Assembly (NCBI GenBank): GCA_903828515.1
Contig: CAIKMD010000003.1
Location: forward strand, 496,001-560,000
Direction of reading: 5' to 3'
Length of the DNA: 64,000 nt
Origin: an uncultured Rhodospirillales bacterium
GTDB taxonomy: Bacteria; Pseudomonadota; Alphaproteobacteria; ATCC43930; CGMCC-115725
The notes under the pieces were generated by a model, which worked only from the letters and a program-made list of their open reading frames with translations, did not search any database and was not told the DNA's origin. Made by a program: the position numbers and the translations under genes. Shown in pieces: positions 1 to 8,770 of the stretch. The first letter of the stretch is position 1. Each line of letters starts with the position of its first letter.

Positions 1-972
1 GTTCTTTTTGGTCCAGCTCATTTCGGAAACGTGCACCAGGCCTTCGACGCCGGGCTCGAGTTCCACGAAGGCGCCGTAATCGGTGATGTTGGTCACGCGG
101 CCCTTGAAGCGGGCGTTGGCCGGGTATTTGAGTTCGACGCCTTCCCATGGATCGGCCTCGAGCTGCTTCATGCCCAGGGAGATACGCTGGGTCTCGGCGT
201 TGAAGCGGATGACCTGGACCTTCACGGTCTGGCCGATATGGAGCGCCTCGGACGGATGGTTGATGCGCCGCCAGGCGATGTCGGTGACGTGGAGGAGACC
301 ATCGACGCCGCCGAGATCGACGAACGCGCCGTAATCGGTGATGTTTTTGACGACGCCGTTGAGGACCTGGCCCTCTTTCAGCGAGGCGACGAGTTCCGAG
401 CGGGCTTCCGCGCGGCTTTCCTCGAGGACGGCACGGCGCGAGACGACGATATTGCCGCGCGAGCGATCCATCTTGAGGATCTGGAACGGCTGCGGCGTGC
501 CGAGCAGCGGGGTGATGTCGCGAACCGGGCGAATGTCGACCTGGCTTCCCGGGAGGAACGCCACGGCGCCCGAGAGATCGACGGTGAAGCCGCCTTTGAC
601 GCGGCCGAAGATCACACCATTGACGCGCTCATTGGCCTGGAAGCTCTTTTCGAGCAGCGTCCATGCCTCTTCGCGGCGTGCTTTTTCGCGCGAGAGCTGG
701 GCTTCGCCGTTCTTGTCTTCCATCCGTTCGAGGTAAACCTCGACGATGTCGCCGGGTTTGATTTCGGCGGGGCGGCCAGGGGCCGCGAATTCTTTGAGGG
801 CGACGCGGCCTTCCGATTTGAGGCCGACATCGATCAGGACGGAGTCGTTTTCGATCGCGAGGACGCGGCCTTTGACCACGGTTCCTTCGAGTCCTGATGC
901 AGTTCCGAGCGATTCATCCAGAAGAGCGGCAAAGCTTTCCTTTGCCGGTTGTGCGGTTTGAGCAGTAGCCAT
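1..972 (-). CDS. rpsA: 30S ribosomal protein S1, N-terminal part (3' end beyond window)
   Basis: Minus-strand reading from the ATG at 972 gives MATAQTAQPAKESFAALLDE followed by successive S1 (OB-fold) repeats; about 324 residues lie inside the window and the frame is still open at the left edge, so the C-terminal repeats are missing. S1 binds mRNA on the small ribosomal subunit and helps initiation on mRNAs with weak Shine-Dalgarno sequences. The first repeat is recognisable from GTVVKGRVLAIENDSVLIDV, typical of S1 domain 1. The gene is third in an aroA-cmk-rpsA series on the same strand, an order common in proteobacteria, with 118 bases between cmk and rpsA. A GGAAA stretch six bases upstream is the likely ribosome binding site. 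Confidence 0.95.
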   Translation of the reverse strand, partial: MATAQTAQPAKESFAALLDESLGTASGLEGTVVKGRVLAIENDSVLIDVGLKSEGRVALKEFAAPGRPAEIKPGDIVEVYLERMEDKNGEAQLSREKARREEAWTLLEKSFQANERVNGVIFGRVKGGFTVDLSGAVAFLPGSQVDIRPVRDITPLLGTPQPFQILKMDRSRGNIVVSRRAVLEESRAEARSELVASLKEGQVLNGVVKNITDYGAFVDLGGVDGLLHVTDIAWRRINHPSEALHIGQTVKVQVIRFNAETQRISLGMKQLEADPWEGVELKYPANARFKGRVTNITDYGAFVELEPGVEGLVHVSEMSWTKKN

Positions 973-1090
973 TGATTTTCCAAGCCTCCCCCGAAAATTC
1001 CATCACGGGTGCCGCGTCGGGGAAGCGGCTTACCGTGGGCCGCCGCTTTAATCGGGTGCGGCAGCGTGAACCCGGCATTCTGCAACAGCC

Positions 1091-1738
1091 TCAGCGAGGC
1101 TTTCCGGCGAGCTTCTTTTCCACGAGGTCGACCGCCTCTTTGAAGGCGGCGTCGGCATCGAGCGCCGTGGTGTCGAGCAACAGCGCATCATCAGCCTGTT
1201 TCAAGGGCGCCGTCGGGCGGCCTCGGTCGCGGGCGTCGCGTTGCTCGATGTCTTGCAGAACGCGCTGGTATATAGCTTCCGCGCCACTTTCCTGCAACTC
1301 CTTGAAGCGCCTCGACGCTCTGGCTTCGGCGCTGGCCGTGACATAGAGCTTCACCTCGGCATCGGGACAAATCACGGTGCCGATGTCGCGGCCGTCGAGG
1401 ATGGCGCCTTTTGCCCCCGGTGGGGGGTGGCGGGCGAAGTTCCGCTGGAAGTCCAGGAGCGCCGCCCGCACGCCGGGATGGGCGGCGACCACCGATGCGG
1501 CCTGCGAAACCCGGTCTTCGGTCAGTCGCGATCCTTCGAGATCCGCCGGGCCGATTCGCCGGGCTACCGTCTCGGCGGCTTGGGAATCGGCGGGATTCTG
1601 CCCGGAATCGAGGATTTTCCAGGCAACAGCCCGGTACAGTTTCCCGGTATCGAGGCAGGCGAAGCCGTAATGTCGGGCGAGGCGCCGCGACAGGGTGCCC
1701 TTACCCGATGCGGCCGGCCCGTCGATGGCGATGATCAT
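1091..1738 (-). CDS. cmk: cytidylate kinase
   Basis: A 215-residue protein that phosphorylates CMP and dCMP with ATP in pyrimidine nucleotide salvage, in the cytosol. It opens with MIIAIDGPAASGKGTLSRRL, whose GPAASGKGT is the P-loop, followed by LDTGKLYRAVAW for CMP binding and DGRDIGTVICPDAEVKLYVTA in the middle, all family hallmarks. The length is normal for the family. The frame is open for 72 codons upstream, but that part is antisense-like sequence from aroA; the start at 1738 puts the P-loop at the usual distance and lies 13 bases after the aroA stop. Co-transcription with aroA and rpsA is likely. Confidence 0.96.
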   Translation of the reverse strand: MIIAIDGPAASGKGTLSRRLARHYGFACLDTGKLYRAVAWKILDSGQNPADSQAAETVARRIGPADLEGSRLTEDRVSQAASVVAAHPGVRAALLDFQRNFARHPPPGAKGAILDGRDIGTVICPDAEVKLYVTASAEARASRRFKELQESGAEAIYQRVLQDIEQRDARDRGRPTAPLKQADDALLLDTTALDADAAFKEAVDLVEKKLAGKPR

Positions 1739-1751
1739 GGGGTGTTGGCGC

Positions 1752-3098
1752 TCAGGAATGGGCGGCGACGATGGTGCCGCCCAGCCCGTTGATGAGGGTG
1801 ACGAAGTCGGGAAAGCTGGTGGCGATGGTCGCGCCGTCGTCGATCGTGACCGGCCGGCGCGCCGCCATGCCGAGCACCAGGAACGACATGGCGATGCGAT
1901 GGTCGAGCGCGGCGGAAACCGCGGCGCCACCGTCGGGCCGCTCGCCGGTGCCATCGACGATCAGGCTGTCGCCATCGATTTCAACTTTGACGCCACAATC
2001 GGCAAGGCCCTGAGCGATCGCCGCGAGCCGGTCGCTTTCCTTGACCCGCAGCTCGGCGAGACCGTGCATCACCGTGCGCCCTTTGGCGAAGGCGGCGGCG
2101 ACCGCGAGGATCGGATATTCGTCGATCATGCTCGGTGCACGTTCGGCGGGAACCGTTACGCCTTTGAGGAGGCTGGCGCGAATGCCGAGATCGGCGACCG
2201 GTTCGCCGCCCTCTATGCGGCGATTGTTGAATTCAATATCCGCGCCCATCTCGAGCAGCGTCTCGAACAAGCCGGCGCGCAAGACGTTGATGCCGATGCC
2301 CTCGATCGTGATGGCTGATCGCGGCAACAACAGTGCGGCGACGGCGGGGAACGCCGCCGAGGATGGATCGCCGGGAATAATCAGATCGGCGGCTTTGAGT
2401 TCGGGCTGGCCGGTCACGGTGATGCGGCGCCCGCCCTCATTGGTCGGTTGCGACGTCACGGTCGCCCCGAAATGCCGCATCAGATTTTCGGTATGATCGC
2501 GCGAGGCCAGCGGCTCGATCACCGTGGTGGCGCCGGGCGCGGAGAGGCCGGCGAGCAGGATTGCCGATTTCACCTGGGCCGAGGCGACCGGTGTCGCATA
2601 AGTGATCGGCATCGGTTCGGCGGCACCGGTGAGCGCGAGCGGCAGTCGGCCGCCGGCGCGGGCGGCGACGCGGGCGCCCATGCGGGTCAGGGGCTCGGTC
2701 ACGCGCGCCATCGGGCGCCGGCACAAGGACGCGTCGCCGGTGAAGAAGGCGGTCAGATCATGACCGGCGACCGCACCCATCAGAAGACGCGCGCCGGTGC
2801 CGGAATTGCCGAGATCGAGCAGCCCGTCCGGCTCCTGGAAGCCGCCAATACCAACGCCATCGACGGTCCAGATGCCGTCCTCGCTGCGCGTGATGCCGGC
2901 GCCCAAGGCGCGCATCGCGCCTGCCGTACACAACACGTCTTCACCCTCCAGAAGCCCTTCGACGCGGGTGCGTCCGACGGCCAATCCGCCGAGGATGAGG
3001 GAGCGGTGCGAGATCGATTTATCGCCCGGTACGCGGCAGCTCCCGTTGAGTGGGCCAGCGCTGCCGGAGGAGAGTGGTGTGGTGGATGCAGTTGACAT
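1752..3098 (-). CDS. aroA: 3-phosphoshikimate 1-carboxyvinyltransferase (EPSP synthase)
   Basis: A 448-residue enzyme of the shikimate pathway that joins phosphoenolpyruvate to shikimate 3-phosphate. GDKSISHRS near residue 26, [23 protein letters not shown] and RVKESDR are visible and resemble the class II enzymes of alphaproteobacteria. The loop contacting glyphosate reads [10 protein letters not shown], so the position equal to E. coli Gly96 is glycine, whereas the Agrobacterium CP4 enzyme has alanine there. The start at 3098 was chosen because the 70 codons upstream have no similarity to the family and overlap the opposite-strand zinc-ribbon gene. It is first in the aroA-cmk-rpsA series; its promoter must lie in the 138 bases shared with the divergent gene at 3237. 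Confidence 0.96.
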   Translation of the reverse strand: MSTASTTPLSSGSAGPLNGSCRVPGDKSISHRSLILGGLAVGRTRVEGLLEGEDVLCTAGAMRALGAGITRSEDGIWTVDGVGIGGFQEPDGLLDLGNSGTGARLLMGAVAGHDLTAFFTGDASLCRRPMARVTEPLTRMGARVAARAGGRLPLALTGAAEPMPITYATPVASAQVKSAILLAGLSAPGATTVIEPLASRDHTENLMRHFGATVTSQPTNEGGRRITVTGQPELKAADLIIPGDPSSAAFPAVAALLLPRSAITIEGIGINVLRAGLFETLLEMGADIEFNNRRIEGGEPVADLGIRASLLKGVTVPAERAPSMIDEYPILAVAAAFAKGRTVMHGLAELRVKESDRLAAIAQGLADCGVKVEIDGDSLIVDGTGERPDGGAAVSAALDHRIAMSFLVLGMAARRPVTIDDGATIATSFPDFVTLINGLGGTIVAAHS

Positions 3099-3236
3099 AA
3101 TTGCAGAAGTCTCTACCACACCGCGCCGGGCAGAGAACAGGCCCGGGAAATTTTGCTTTTGACAGCGGCGGCTTGGCGTGGCAATTGGCCGAGCGAGGCG
3201 GCACCCGGTGGTGCCGAAGCCGAGACGGAGACGAGT

Positions 3237-3638
3237 GTGGCGAAAGCGGAATGGGGAACGAAGCGGCTGTGCCCGAATTGCGGCACGCGCTATTACGACA
3301 TGCGCCACGATCCGATTGTCTGTCCGCGCTGCGGTGCGGCCTTCGATCCGGAGGCGCTGTTGAAGACGCGTCGCACGCGTGCGGTGGCGCCTGCCGCGGT
3401 CGAAACAGTTGCCGAGGACGAGATCGAACCGGATCTTGGCGCCGAGGAAGTGGCGGACCCAAGCGTGGCCGATGCGGCCTTGCCGCTGGGAACCGGCGAG
3501 GAAGAAGACGCCGTCGATGCTGACGCCGACGACGAGGATGAAGAGGAAGAAGAAGTTCCCGAAGACGCGTCCGAACTCGGCGAGGATGAAGACGACATGG
3601 CCGAGGCGATCGAGAACGTCGACGAGGATGAAGAATAG
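3237..3638 (+). CDS. FYDLN-type acidic zinc-ribbon protein (TIGR02300-like)
   Basis: A 133-residue protein with an N-terminal zinc ribbon (CPNC and CPRC knuckles inside [20 protein letters not shown]) and a long C-terminal tail made mostly of Glu and Asp. The alphaproteobacterial family is named from the FYDLN motif at the position that reads YYDMR here. Its molecular role is unknown; a zinc-binding, acidic cytosolic protein is all the sequence supports. The GTG at 3237 is preferred because GGAG lies six bases before it and family members begin M/V-A-K-x-x-x-GTKR; a longer frame from 3153 adds 28 residues without similarity. It is divergent from aroA, a conserved neighbourhood, and is followed closely by tRNA-Ala. 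Confidence 0.85.
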   Translation: MAKAEWGTKRLCPNCGTRYYDMRHDPIVCPRCGAAFDPEALLKTRRTRAVAPAAVETVAEDEIEPDLGAEEVADPSVADAALPLGTGEEEDAVDADADDEDEEEEEVPEDASELGEDEDDMAEAIENVDEDEE

Positions 3639-3655
3639 CGCTTCGAAAAAAGCGC

Positions 3656-3731
<76 letters not shown>

Positions 3732-3749
3732 GTTAAAGACGACGATGTA

Positions 3750-3777
3750 AAAGGGCCCGGCGATTGCCGGGCCCTTT
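3750..3777. terminator. GC-rich hairpin between tRNA-Ala and a convergent gene
   Basis: A perfect 12-base-pair stem (AAAGGGCCCGGC with GCCGGGCCCTTT) closes a four-base loop. It follows the tRNA by 18 bases and also follows, on the other strand, the gene that ends at 3844. Terminal T or A runs are only three bases, so it may act as a bidirectional terminator of modest strength. Confidence 0.7.
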
Positions 3778-3843
3778 GGCGTTTCAGAACGACGATCTCT
3801 GCCCGGCCCTCGGGTTCATGCCGCCAGGCCGGTGCGGCATCCT

Positions 3844-4761
3844 CTAGTTGACGATCAGCGTCGTGGCATCCGGGGCGGGTTGCTGCAACAGTTTCAACTG
3901 TTTCATGATTCCGATCCAAAGGTCGAAATCGCTGGGCTTCAAGTCGAGCGCGAGGTCCACCGGCGCGCTGGCGGCGCCGAGATATTTCTGCTGAATCGCG
4001 TCGGTTTGCGCCTGATTGTCGGGTATGAACTTCATCGCCTCGATGAGCGCGGCGCGGAATTCACGCACGGCCGCAAGGTTGGCCGTGGCCCAGTCGCGGG
4101 TCGAGCCGTAGATCGCGGCGACGATGTGCGGATTGACCTCGGAGATGAAGTCGAGCGAACGCGTTCCCGCGCCGCTTGCGACGATGCGTGACCGGATCGG
4201 CTCGAGCGCGACGGCCGCATCCAGTTGACCTGCCTTGAGGCGATCGCCCATCTGCGGAAATGGCGTCTCGATCAGCGTAACCAGGTCGGGCGCCACATTG
4301 CGGTCGAGCAGCCACTTCTTGAGCAACATGTCGATGGCGCTGTTGATGCCGGGGCGGCCGACCTTCAAGCCAACCAGGTCCTGCGCCTTGGCGATGGTCA
4401 CGCCCGGACGCGTGATGAAGCTCGAACTGGCATGTTCAGCGTTGAGTGATCCGACGGCTGCCACCGCGACCAGGTCGAGGCCGCTGTCGTTGGCCAGGAG
4501 CAGCAAGGGTGGCGAGATCGACGCGATCTGCAAACTGCCGGCCTGCAGCGCGGGAGGACCCAGCGCCGTGGTCGCGAGGTTGCTGAGCGTCACGTCGAGC
4601 CCGTGTTTTTCGAAGATGCCGGCATCCTTGGCGACGAAGGTCGCCAAGAAATCCGACGTCGCCGAATAGCTGATCGCCAGTTTAGTCGCCGGTTGCGCGA
4701 GGGCGGGCATCGCCGCCATGACGATCGTTGCGACAAGCGTCAGCATTCGTTTGGTCGTCAT
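3844..4761 (-). CDS. ABC transporter substrate-binding protein, NMT1/SsuA-like
   Basis: A 305-residue periplasmic binding protein. The first 22 residues form a signal peptide (MTTKRMLTLVATIVMAAMPA then ALAQ). The mature part starts with TKLAISYSATSDFLATFVAKDAGIFEKHGLDV, the pattern of the nitrate/sulfonate/taurine binding family, and contains LVGLKVGRPGINSAIDMLL and LDAAVALEP. The ligand cannot be deduced. No permease or ATPase lies nearby. Its minus-strand neighbour 33 bases upstream is an HsaA-like oxygenase, so the two are probably one transcript and may share a substrate. The pair sits between two identical tRNA-Ala genes, and a similar pair occurs at 59830-62251. Confidence 0.85.
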   Translation of the reverse strand: MTTKRMLTLVATIVMAAMPALAQPATKLAISYSATSDFLATFVAKDAGIFEKHGLDVTLSNLATTALGPPALQAGSLQIASISPPLLLLANDSGLDLVAVAAVGSLNAEHASSSFITRPGVTIAKAQDLVGLKVGRPGINSAIDMLLKKWLLDRNVAPDLVTLIETPFPQMGDRLKAGQLDAAVALEPIRSRIVASGAGTRSLDFISEVNPHIVAAIYGSTRDWATANLAAVREFRAALIEAMKFIPDNQAQTDAIQQKYLGAASAPVDLALDLKPSDFDLWIGIMKQLKLLQQPAPDATTLIVN

Positions 4762-4794
4762 GCGGCGTCCCCGTCATTGAAAGAGGTAGTGTCC

Positions 4795-5973
4795 CTAAAG
4801 CTGACCCACGGCGAGTGCGCTCTTGCCGTATGCCGGAGCGGTTTCGTCAACATAAAGTCCGCGATGGGTCGCCACCGCCATCAGGTCGCGCCAATGGCGT
4901 TGCATCGGATTGTCATCGAAGAGCGCGTGGCCGCCGGCCGCGGCGAAAAGATGTTGTACGGCGGCGAGACATTGATGGCTGATGAAGCCGGCCTGGAATC
5001 GCGCTTTGGCCTTTTCATGGGCGGTTAACGCGCCGCCGCTCTCGAGCAGGCGGATCCAGTGGGCCAGTGCCGCCGCGAGATAGGCCGCGTTGGCTTCGAC
5101 CTGCGCATTGGCGTTGGCGAGACCTTGTTGCGTGCTGCCGAATTCCATCGATGGCATGCCGCGTCCGGCGCGTTTGCGTGTGTGATCGAGATAAAGTTTC
5201 ACGAAGCCTTCGGCGATGCCGACGGCCAGCGCGGCGAAGCCCAGCGCTGCGACCGAGGCGCGCGGCGTGCGGAACACGGCGGCGCGATTGATCAGCGTGC
5301 CGGGGCCGGTGCCGTCGTCGCTGTGAATATGATCCTGGAAGCGGTGCGCCGGTACGATGCAATCCTTGACGACAAAACTCTTGCTGCCGGTGCCGGCCAG
5401 ACCGGCAACATGCCAGTCGTCGATGATTTCGACATCAGCGCGCGGGATAAGAAAATCGAAATAACGCGGTGGTTGGCCGTCTTCTTCGAGGAATCCGCCG
5501 CAGAGCAGCCATTGCGCGTGATCGATGCCGCTGGCGAAGCCGAAGCGGCCGGACAGGATGGCGTCGGTGCCGCGACGTCGTGCCTTCCCGGAAGGCGCGA
5601 CACTCGCGGCGATGCGCGCATCGTGATCGCCGCCCCAGATTTCTTCCTGAGCTTCGAGCGGATAGGCACCGACATACTGGGTGTGGTCGTTGAGAACATT
5701 GGCGACCCAGGCTTGCGAGGCGCAGCCTTGCGCGAGGATGCGATTGACCTCGCTGAGCACGTCCCAGCCATATTCGAAGCCGCCGAAACGCGCGGGACGG
5801 CAGATCTGCAAAAGCCCGGCTTGCTGGAGGTCGGCGATGGTTTCGGGCGGGCACTGGCGCAGCGTCTCGCAGCGTCCGGCGCGGGATGCGAGCACGGGAA
5901 TGAGCGCCGTGGCGCGGCGGTAGAGTTCGTCAGGGGTCGGATGGGCGGCTGTTTGCGGCATGTCCCCGGTCAT
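4795..5973 (-). CDS. acyl-CoA dehydrogenase-fold flavin monooxygenase, oxygenase component (HsaA/group D-like)
   Basis: A 392-residue protein with the acyl-CoA dehydrogenase fold: an N-terminal helical part (PPETIADLQQAGLLQICRPARFGG), a central beta domain (SGRFGFASGIDHAQWLLCGG, DWHVAGLAGTGSKSFVV) and a C-terminal four-helix part (AAGGHALFDDNPMQRHWRDL). The central GTGS and the terminal R-x-x-R-D pattern match reduced-flavin-dependent hydroxylases such as HsaA or the DszC/SfnC group rather than true dehydrogenases. These need a separate flavin reductase, which is not encoded beside it. The start is the ATG at 5973; Met5 at 5961 is an alternative. The likely role is hydroxylation or desulfurisation of a small aromatic or sulfur compound, inferred only from fold and context. 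Confidence 0.82.
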   Translation of the reverse strand: MTGDMPQTAAHPTPDELYRRATALIPVLASRAGRCETLRQCPPETIADLQQAGLLQICRPARFGGFEYGWDVLSEVNRILAQGCASQAWVANVLNDHTQYVGAYPLEAQEEIWGGDHDARIAASVAPSGKARRRGTDAILSGRFGFASGIDHAQWLLCGGFLEEDGQPPRYFDFLIPRADVEIIDDWHVAGLAGTGSKSFVVKDCIVPAHRFQDHIHSDDGTGPGTLINRAAVFRTPRASVAALGFAALAVGIAEGFVKLYLDHTRKRAGRGMPSMEFGSTQQGLANANAQVEANAAYLAAALAHWIRLLESGGALTAHEKAKARFQAGFISHQCLAAVQHLFAAAGGHALFDDNPMQRHWRDLMAVATHRGLYVDETAPAYGKSALAVGQL

Positions 5974-6051
5974 GCATGGAGCGCGTTGGTCGCGCTGCTC
6001 TTTCCGGCTCGCCGATGGTGTGGTTTGGCGCTAGTCTCGCGCGACCTCTTC

Positions 6052-6127
<76 letters not shown>

Positions 6128-6133
6128 GACGCG

Positions 6134-6171
6134 CGGGAGGCCGGGATTTCGTTCCGGCCTCCCGTCGTTTT
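6134..6171 (+). terminator. rho-independent terminator after tRNA-Ala copy 2
   Basis: An 11-base-pair GC-rich stem (6134-6144 with 6154-6164, CGGGAGGCCGG and its complement) with a nine-base loop is followed by TCGTTTTG. It begins seven bases after the tRNA. Confidence 0.8.
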
Positions 6172-6289
6172 GGGTGATCAAAAAAGACAACCCCGAGCAG
6201 ATCCGTGCACCTGCCTAAAAAATAGGCAGACGCGGCGCGGCGGTGTCCCGGCCCGGTCAGGACGGTTTCCCGAAGACCCGCCTGATTCG

Positions 6290-6320
6290 AAATAATTGTG
6301 TCGTTTCAATTATTTATACT
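6290..6320 (+). promoter_or_regulatory. 9-base inverted repeat with -10-like TATACT upstream of the Anbu operon
   Basis: AAATAATTG (6290-6298) and CAATTATTT (6307-6315) are perfect inverted copies separated by eight bases, in an AT-rich island unlike its GC-rich surroundings. The right arm touches TATACT at 6315-6320, a possible -10 box; no good -35 box is seen at 16-18 bases. The arrangement fits a repressor or activator site controlling the operon that starts at 6379. Confidence 0.5.
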
Positions 6321-6378
6321 AGGATCGCCGGATTGGCGCGGGGATTGCTAACGCGGACGGTACGGAGGAGTTTCAGCT

Positions 6379-7848
6379 TTGCCTGATACCGATACGACCC
6401 CACCGGCGCCCGTCGTTGCGTTCGACGAGACGGGCCTGCCCGGCGAATGCCTGCCGCAATACGACCTCATCCGGCGCTGGCTGGACGAGACGCCGCGCGA
6501 CTTCATCGAGCTGAAGCGCCGCGAGGCGGAATTGCTGTTCCGCCGCATCGGCATCACCTTCGCGGTCTATTCCGAGGGCGGCAATCCCGAGCGCCTGATC
6601 CCGTTCGACATCATCCCGCGTGTCCTCGATCCCGCCGAGTGGACGATGATGTCGCGCGGCCTCACGCAACGGGTGAAGGCGCTCAACGCCTTCATGCGCG
6701 ACATCTATCACGAGCGCGAAATCCTTCACGCCGGCAAGATCCCCGCCGAGCTCGTCCTGCACAATGACGGCTTCCGTCCCGAGATGCAGGGCTTCGACGT
6801 GCCGCACGACACCTACGCGCATATCTCGGGCATCGACATGGTCCGCGTCGGCCCGAAGGAATTCTTCGTGCTCGAGGATAATTGCCGCACGCCCTCGGGT
6901 GTCTCCTACATGCTGGAGAATCGCGAGGCGATGATGCGCCTCTTTCCCGATCTCTATTCGCGCCACCGCATCGCGCCGGTCTCGCATTACCCCGAGGAAC
7001 TGCGCGACACGCTCCGCAGCGTCGCGCCCCCGAACTGCGAGGGCGAGCCGACCATCGTGCTACTCACCCCCGGCGCCAATAACAGCGCCTATTACGAGCA
7101 TTCGTTCCTCGCCGACGAAATGGGGATCGAGCTGGTCGAGGGCGTCGACCTGGTGATCGACGAGAACATCGTCTACATGCGCACGACCGAGGGCCTGCGC
7201 CGCGTCGACGTGATCTATCGGCGGCTCGACGACGATTATCTCGACCCGCTGACCTTCCTGCCGGACTCGCTGCTCGGCACGCCCGGTCTTTTCAACGCCT
7301 ATCGTTCGGGCAACGTCACCCTCGCCAATGCAGTGGGCACCGGCATCGCGGACGACAAGGCGATCTATCCGTTCGTCCCGGCGATGATCAAATTCTATCT
7401 CGGCGAGGAGCCGATCCTCTCCAACGTGCCGACCTATCGCTGTTCGGAAAAAGACGATCTTGCGTATGTGCTCGAACATCTCGACGCGCTGGTGGTGAAG
7501 GAGACGCGTGGCTCGGGCGGCTACGGCATGCTGGTCGGCCCGCACGCGACGAACGCCGAACGCCAGATGTTCGCGGCTAAGCTCAAAGCCAAGCCCTATG
7601 ACTACATCGCGCAGCCGACGCTGGCGCTCTCGACCTGCCCGACCTTCGTCGAGAACGGCATCGCGCCGCGCCATGTCGACCTGCGGCCCTTCGTTCTGTC
7701 GGGCAAGGAGATCCGCATCGTGCCGGGCGGCCTCACGCGTGTTGCCCTGCGCGGCGGCTCGCTGGTGGTCAATTCGAGCCAGGGCGGCGGCACCAAGGAC
7801 ACCTGGGTTTTGGAAAGCGTGGGCGATGCTGAGCCGCACCGCCGATAG
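6379..7848 (+). CDS. circularly permuted ATP-grasp protein (DUF404/DUF407 type)
   Basis: A 489-residue member of the circularly permuted ATP-grasp family, predicted to form peptide or amide bonds with ATP. It shows GFDVPHDTYAHISGIDMVR, FFVLEDNCRTPSGVSYMLEN, RVDVIYRRLDDDYLDPL and VVKETRGSGGYGMLVGP, all characteristic of the group. The start is TTG, with GGAGGAG eight bases before it; no ATG gives as good a fit. It is first in an operon with alpha-E, transglutaminase and Anbu genes, an association known from comparative genomics and read there as a peptide synthesis and degradation system. It overlaps the alpha-E gene by 23 bases. Substrate and product are unknown. Confidence 0.92.
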   Translation: MPDTDTTPPAPVVAFDETGLPGECLPQYDLIRRWLDETPRDFIELKRREAELLFRRIGITFAVYSEGGNPERLIPFDIIPRVLDPAEWTMMSRGLTQRVKALNAFMRDIYHEREILHAGKIPAELVLHNDGFRPEMQGFDVPHDTYAHISGIDMVRVGPKEFFVLEDNCRTPSGVSYMLENREAMMRLFPDLYSRHRIAPVSHYPEELRDTLRSVAPPNCEGEPTIVLLTPGANNSAYYEHSFLADEMGIELVEGVDLVIDENIVYMRTTEGLRRVDVIYRRLDDDYLDPLTFLPDSLLGTPGLFNAYRSGNVTLANAVGTGIADDKAIYPFVPAMIKFYLGEEPILSNVPTYRCSEKDDLAYVLEHLDALVVKETRGSGGYGMLVGPHATNAERQMFAAKLKAKPYDYIAQPTLALSTCPTFVENGIAPRHVDLRPFVLSGKEIRIVPGGLTRVALRGGSLVVNSSQGGGTKDTWVLESVGDAEPHRR

Positions 7849-8769
7849 CCTTTACTGGCTGGCGCGCTATGTCGAGCGCACCGAGAACGTCGCCCGCATC
7901 GTGCTGGTCGGCCACCGCATGGCCTCGATGGCGCGCTCCTTGGGAAGTTCGGGCGACGAATGGCTCTCGACCCTGATCGCCACCGGCTGCGAGCCCGGCT
8001 TCTTCGAGAAATATTCCGAGCCCAGCGCGGCTTCGGTGATCGATTACCTGGTGCGCGATCCGGATAACGTCTCAAGCGTGTTCTCGTGCTTGGAGACGGC
8101 GCGGCGCAACGCCCGCGCGGTGCGCACGGCGCTGACTGCCGACATGTGGGACGCGCTCAACGAAACCTGGCTCAAGCGCGCGAATACGCCTCGCAGAAGA
8201 TGACGATCGACAACGCGCCGGCCTTTCTCGAATGGGTGCGCGAGCGGTCGCAACTCTTCAACGGCGCTTACGACAGCACGATGCTGCGCAACGACGCGTT
8301 CTATTTCACCCGGCTCGGCACGTTTCTGGAGCGCGCCGACAACACCGCGCGCATCCTCGACGTCAAATATTACGTCCTCCTGCCGCAGGACGAAGGCGTG
8401 GGCGGCGCGCTCGATTACTATCAATGGCAATCGATCCTGCGCTCGGTCTCGGCGCTCCGGGCCTATCACTGGGTTTATCGCGACCGGCTGCAGCCCTGGT
8501 CGATCGCCGAATTGCTGATGCTGCGGCGCGAAATGCCGCGTTCGCTGATCTCGTGCTACGACCAGATCACCCGCTATCTCGACCTCATCGCCGATGCCTA
8601 TGGCGGCAAGCGCGGCGAATGCCACCGTCTGGCCGGCGAGGCGCATGCCCAGTTGCGCTATGGCCGCATCCAGAAGATTTTCCAGTCGGGCCTGCATGAA
8701 TTCCTCACCGAATTCATCGACCGGTCGATTCTGCTGGGCAGCGAGATCAGCAACCTCTATCTCACCTGA
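7826..8769 (+). pseudogene. alpha-E domain protein interrupted by a one-base frameshift
   Basis: The N-terminal half, from the ATG at 7826 (MLSRTADSLYWLARYVERTE), is read in one frame and ends in a stop at 8201-8203 after NETWLKRANT. The C-terminal half (EYASQKMTIDNAPAFLEWVR onward) continues in the -1 frame to 8769. Both halves are typical of the alpha-E family, and the joined length of about 314 residues is normal, so one base appears to be missing near 8160-8182. No slippery heptamer is visible there. It may be a true inactivating mutation or an assembly error. The protein is the usual helical partner of the permuted ATP-grasp enzyme and is translationally coupled to it by a 23-base overlap. 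Confidence 0.85.
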
Positions 8770-8770
8770 C

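Noticed and set aside
8160..8203. Programmed -1 frameshift in the alpha-E gene
   Set aside because: No X-XXY-YYZ heptamer or obvious downstream pseudoknot is visible, and the family is not known to use frameshifting; a mutation or sequence error is more likely.
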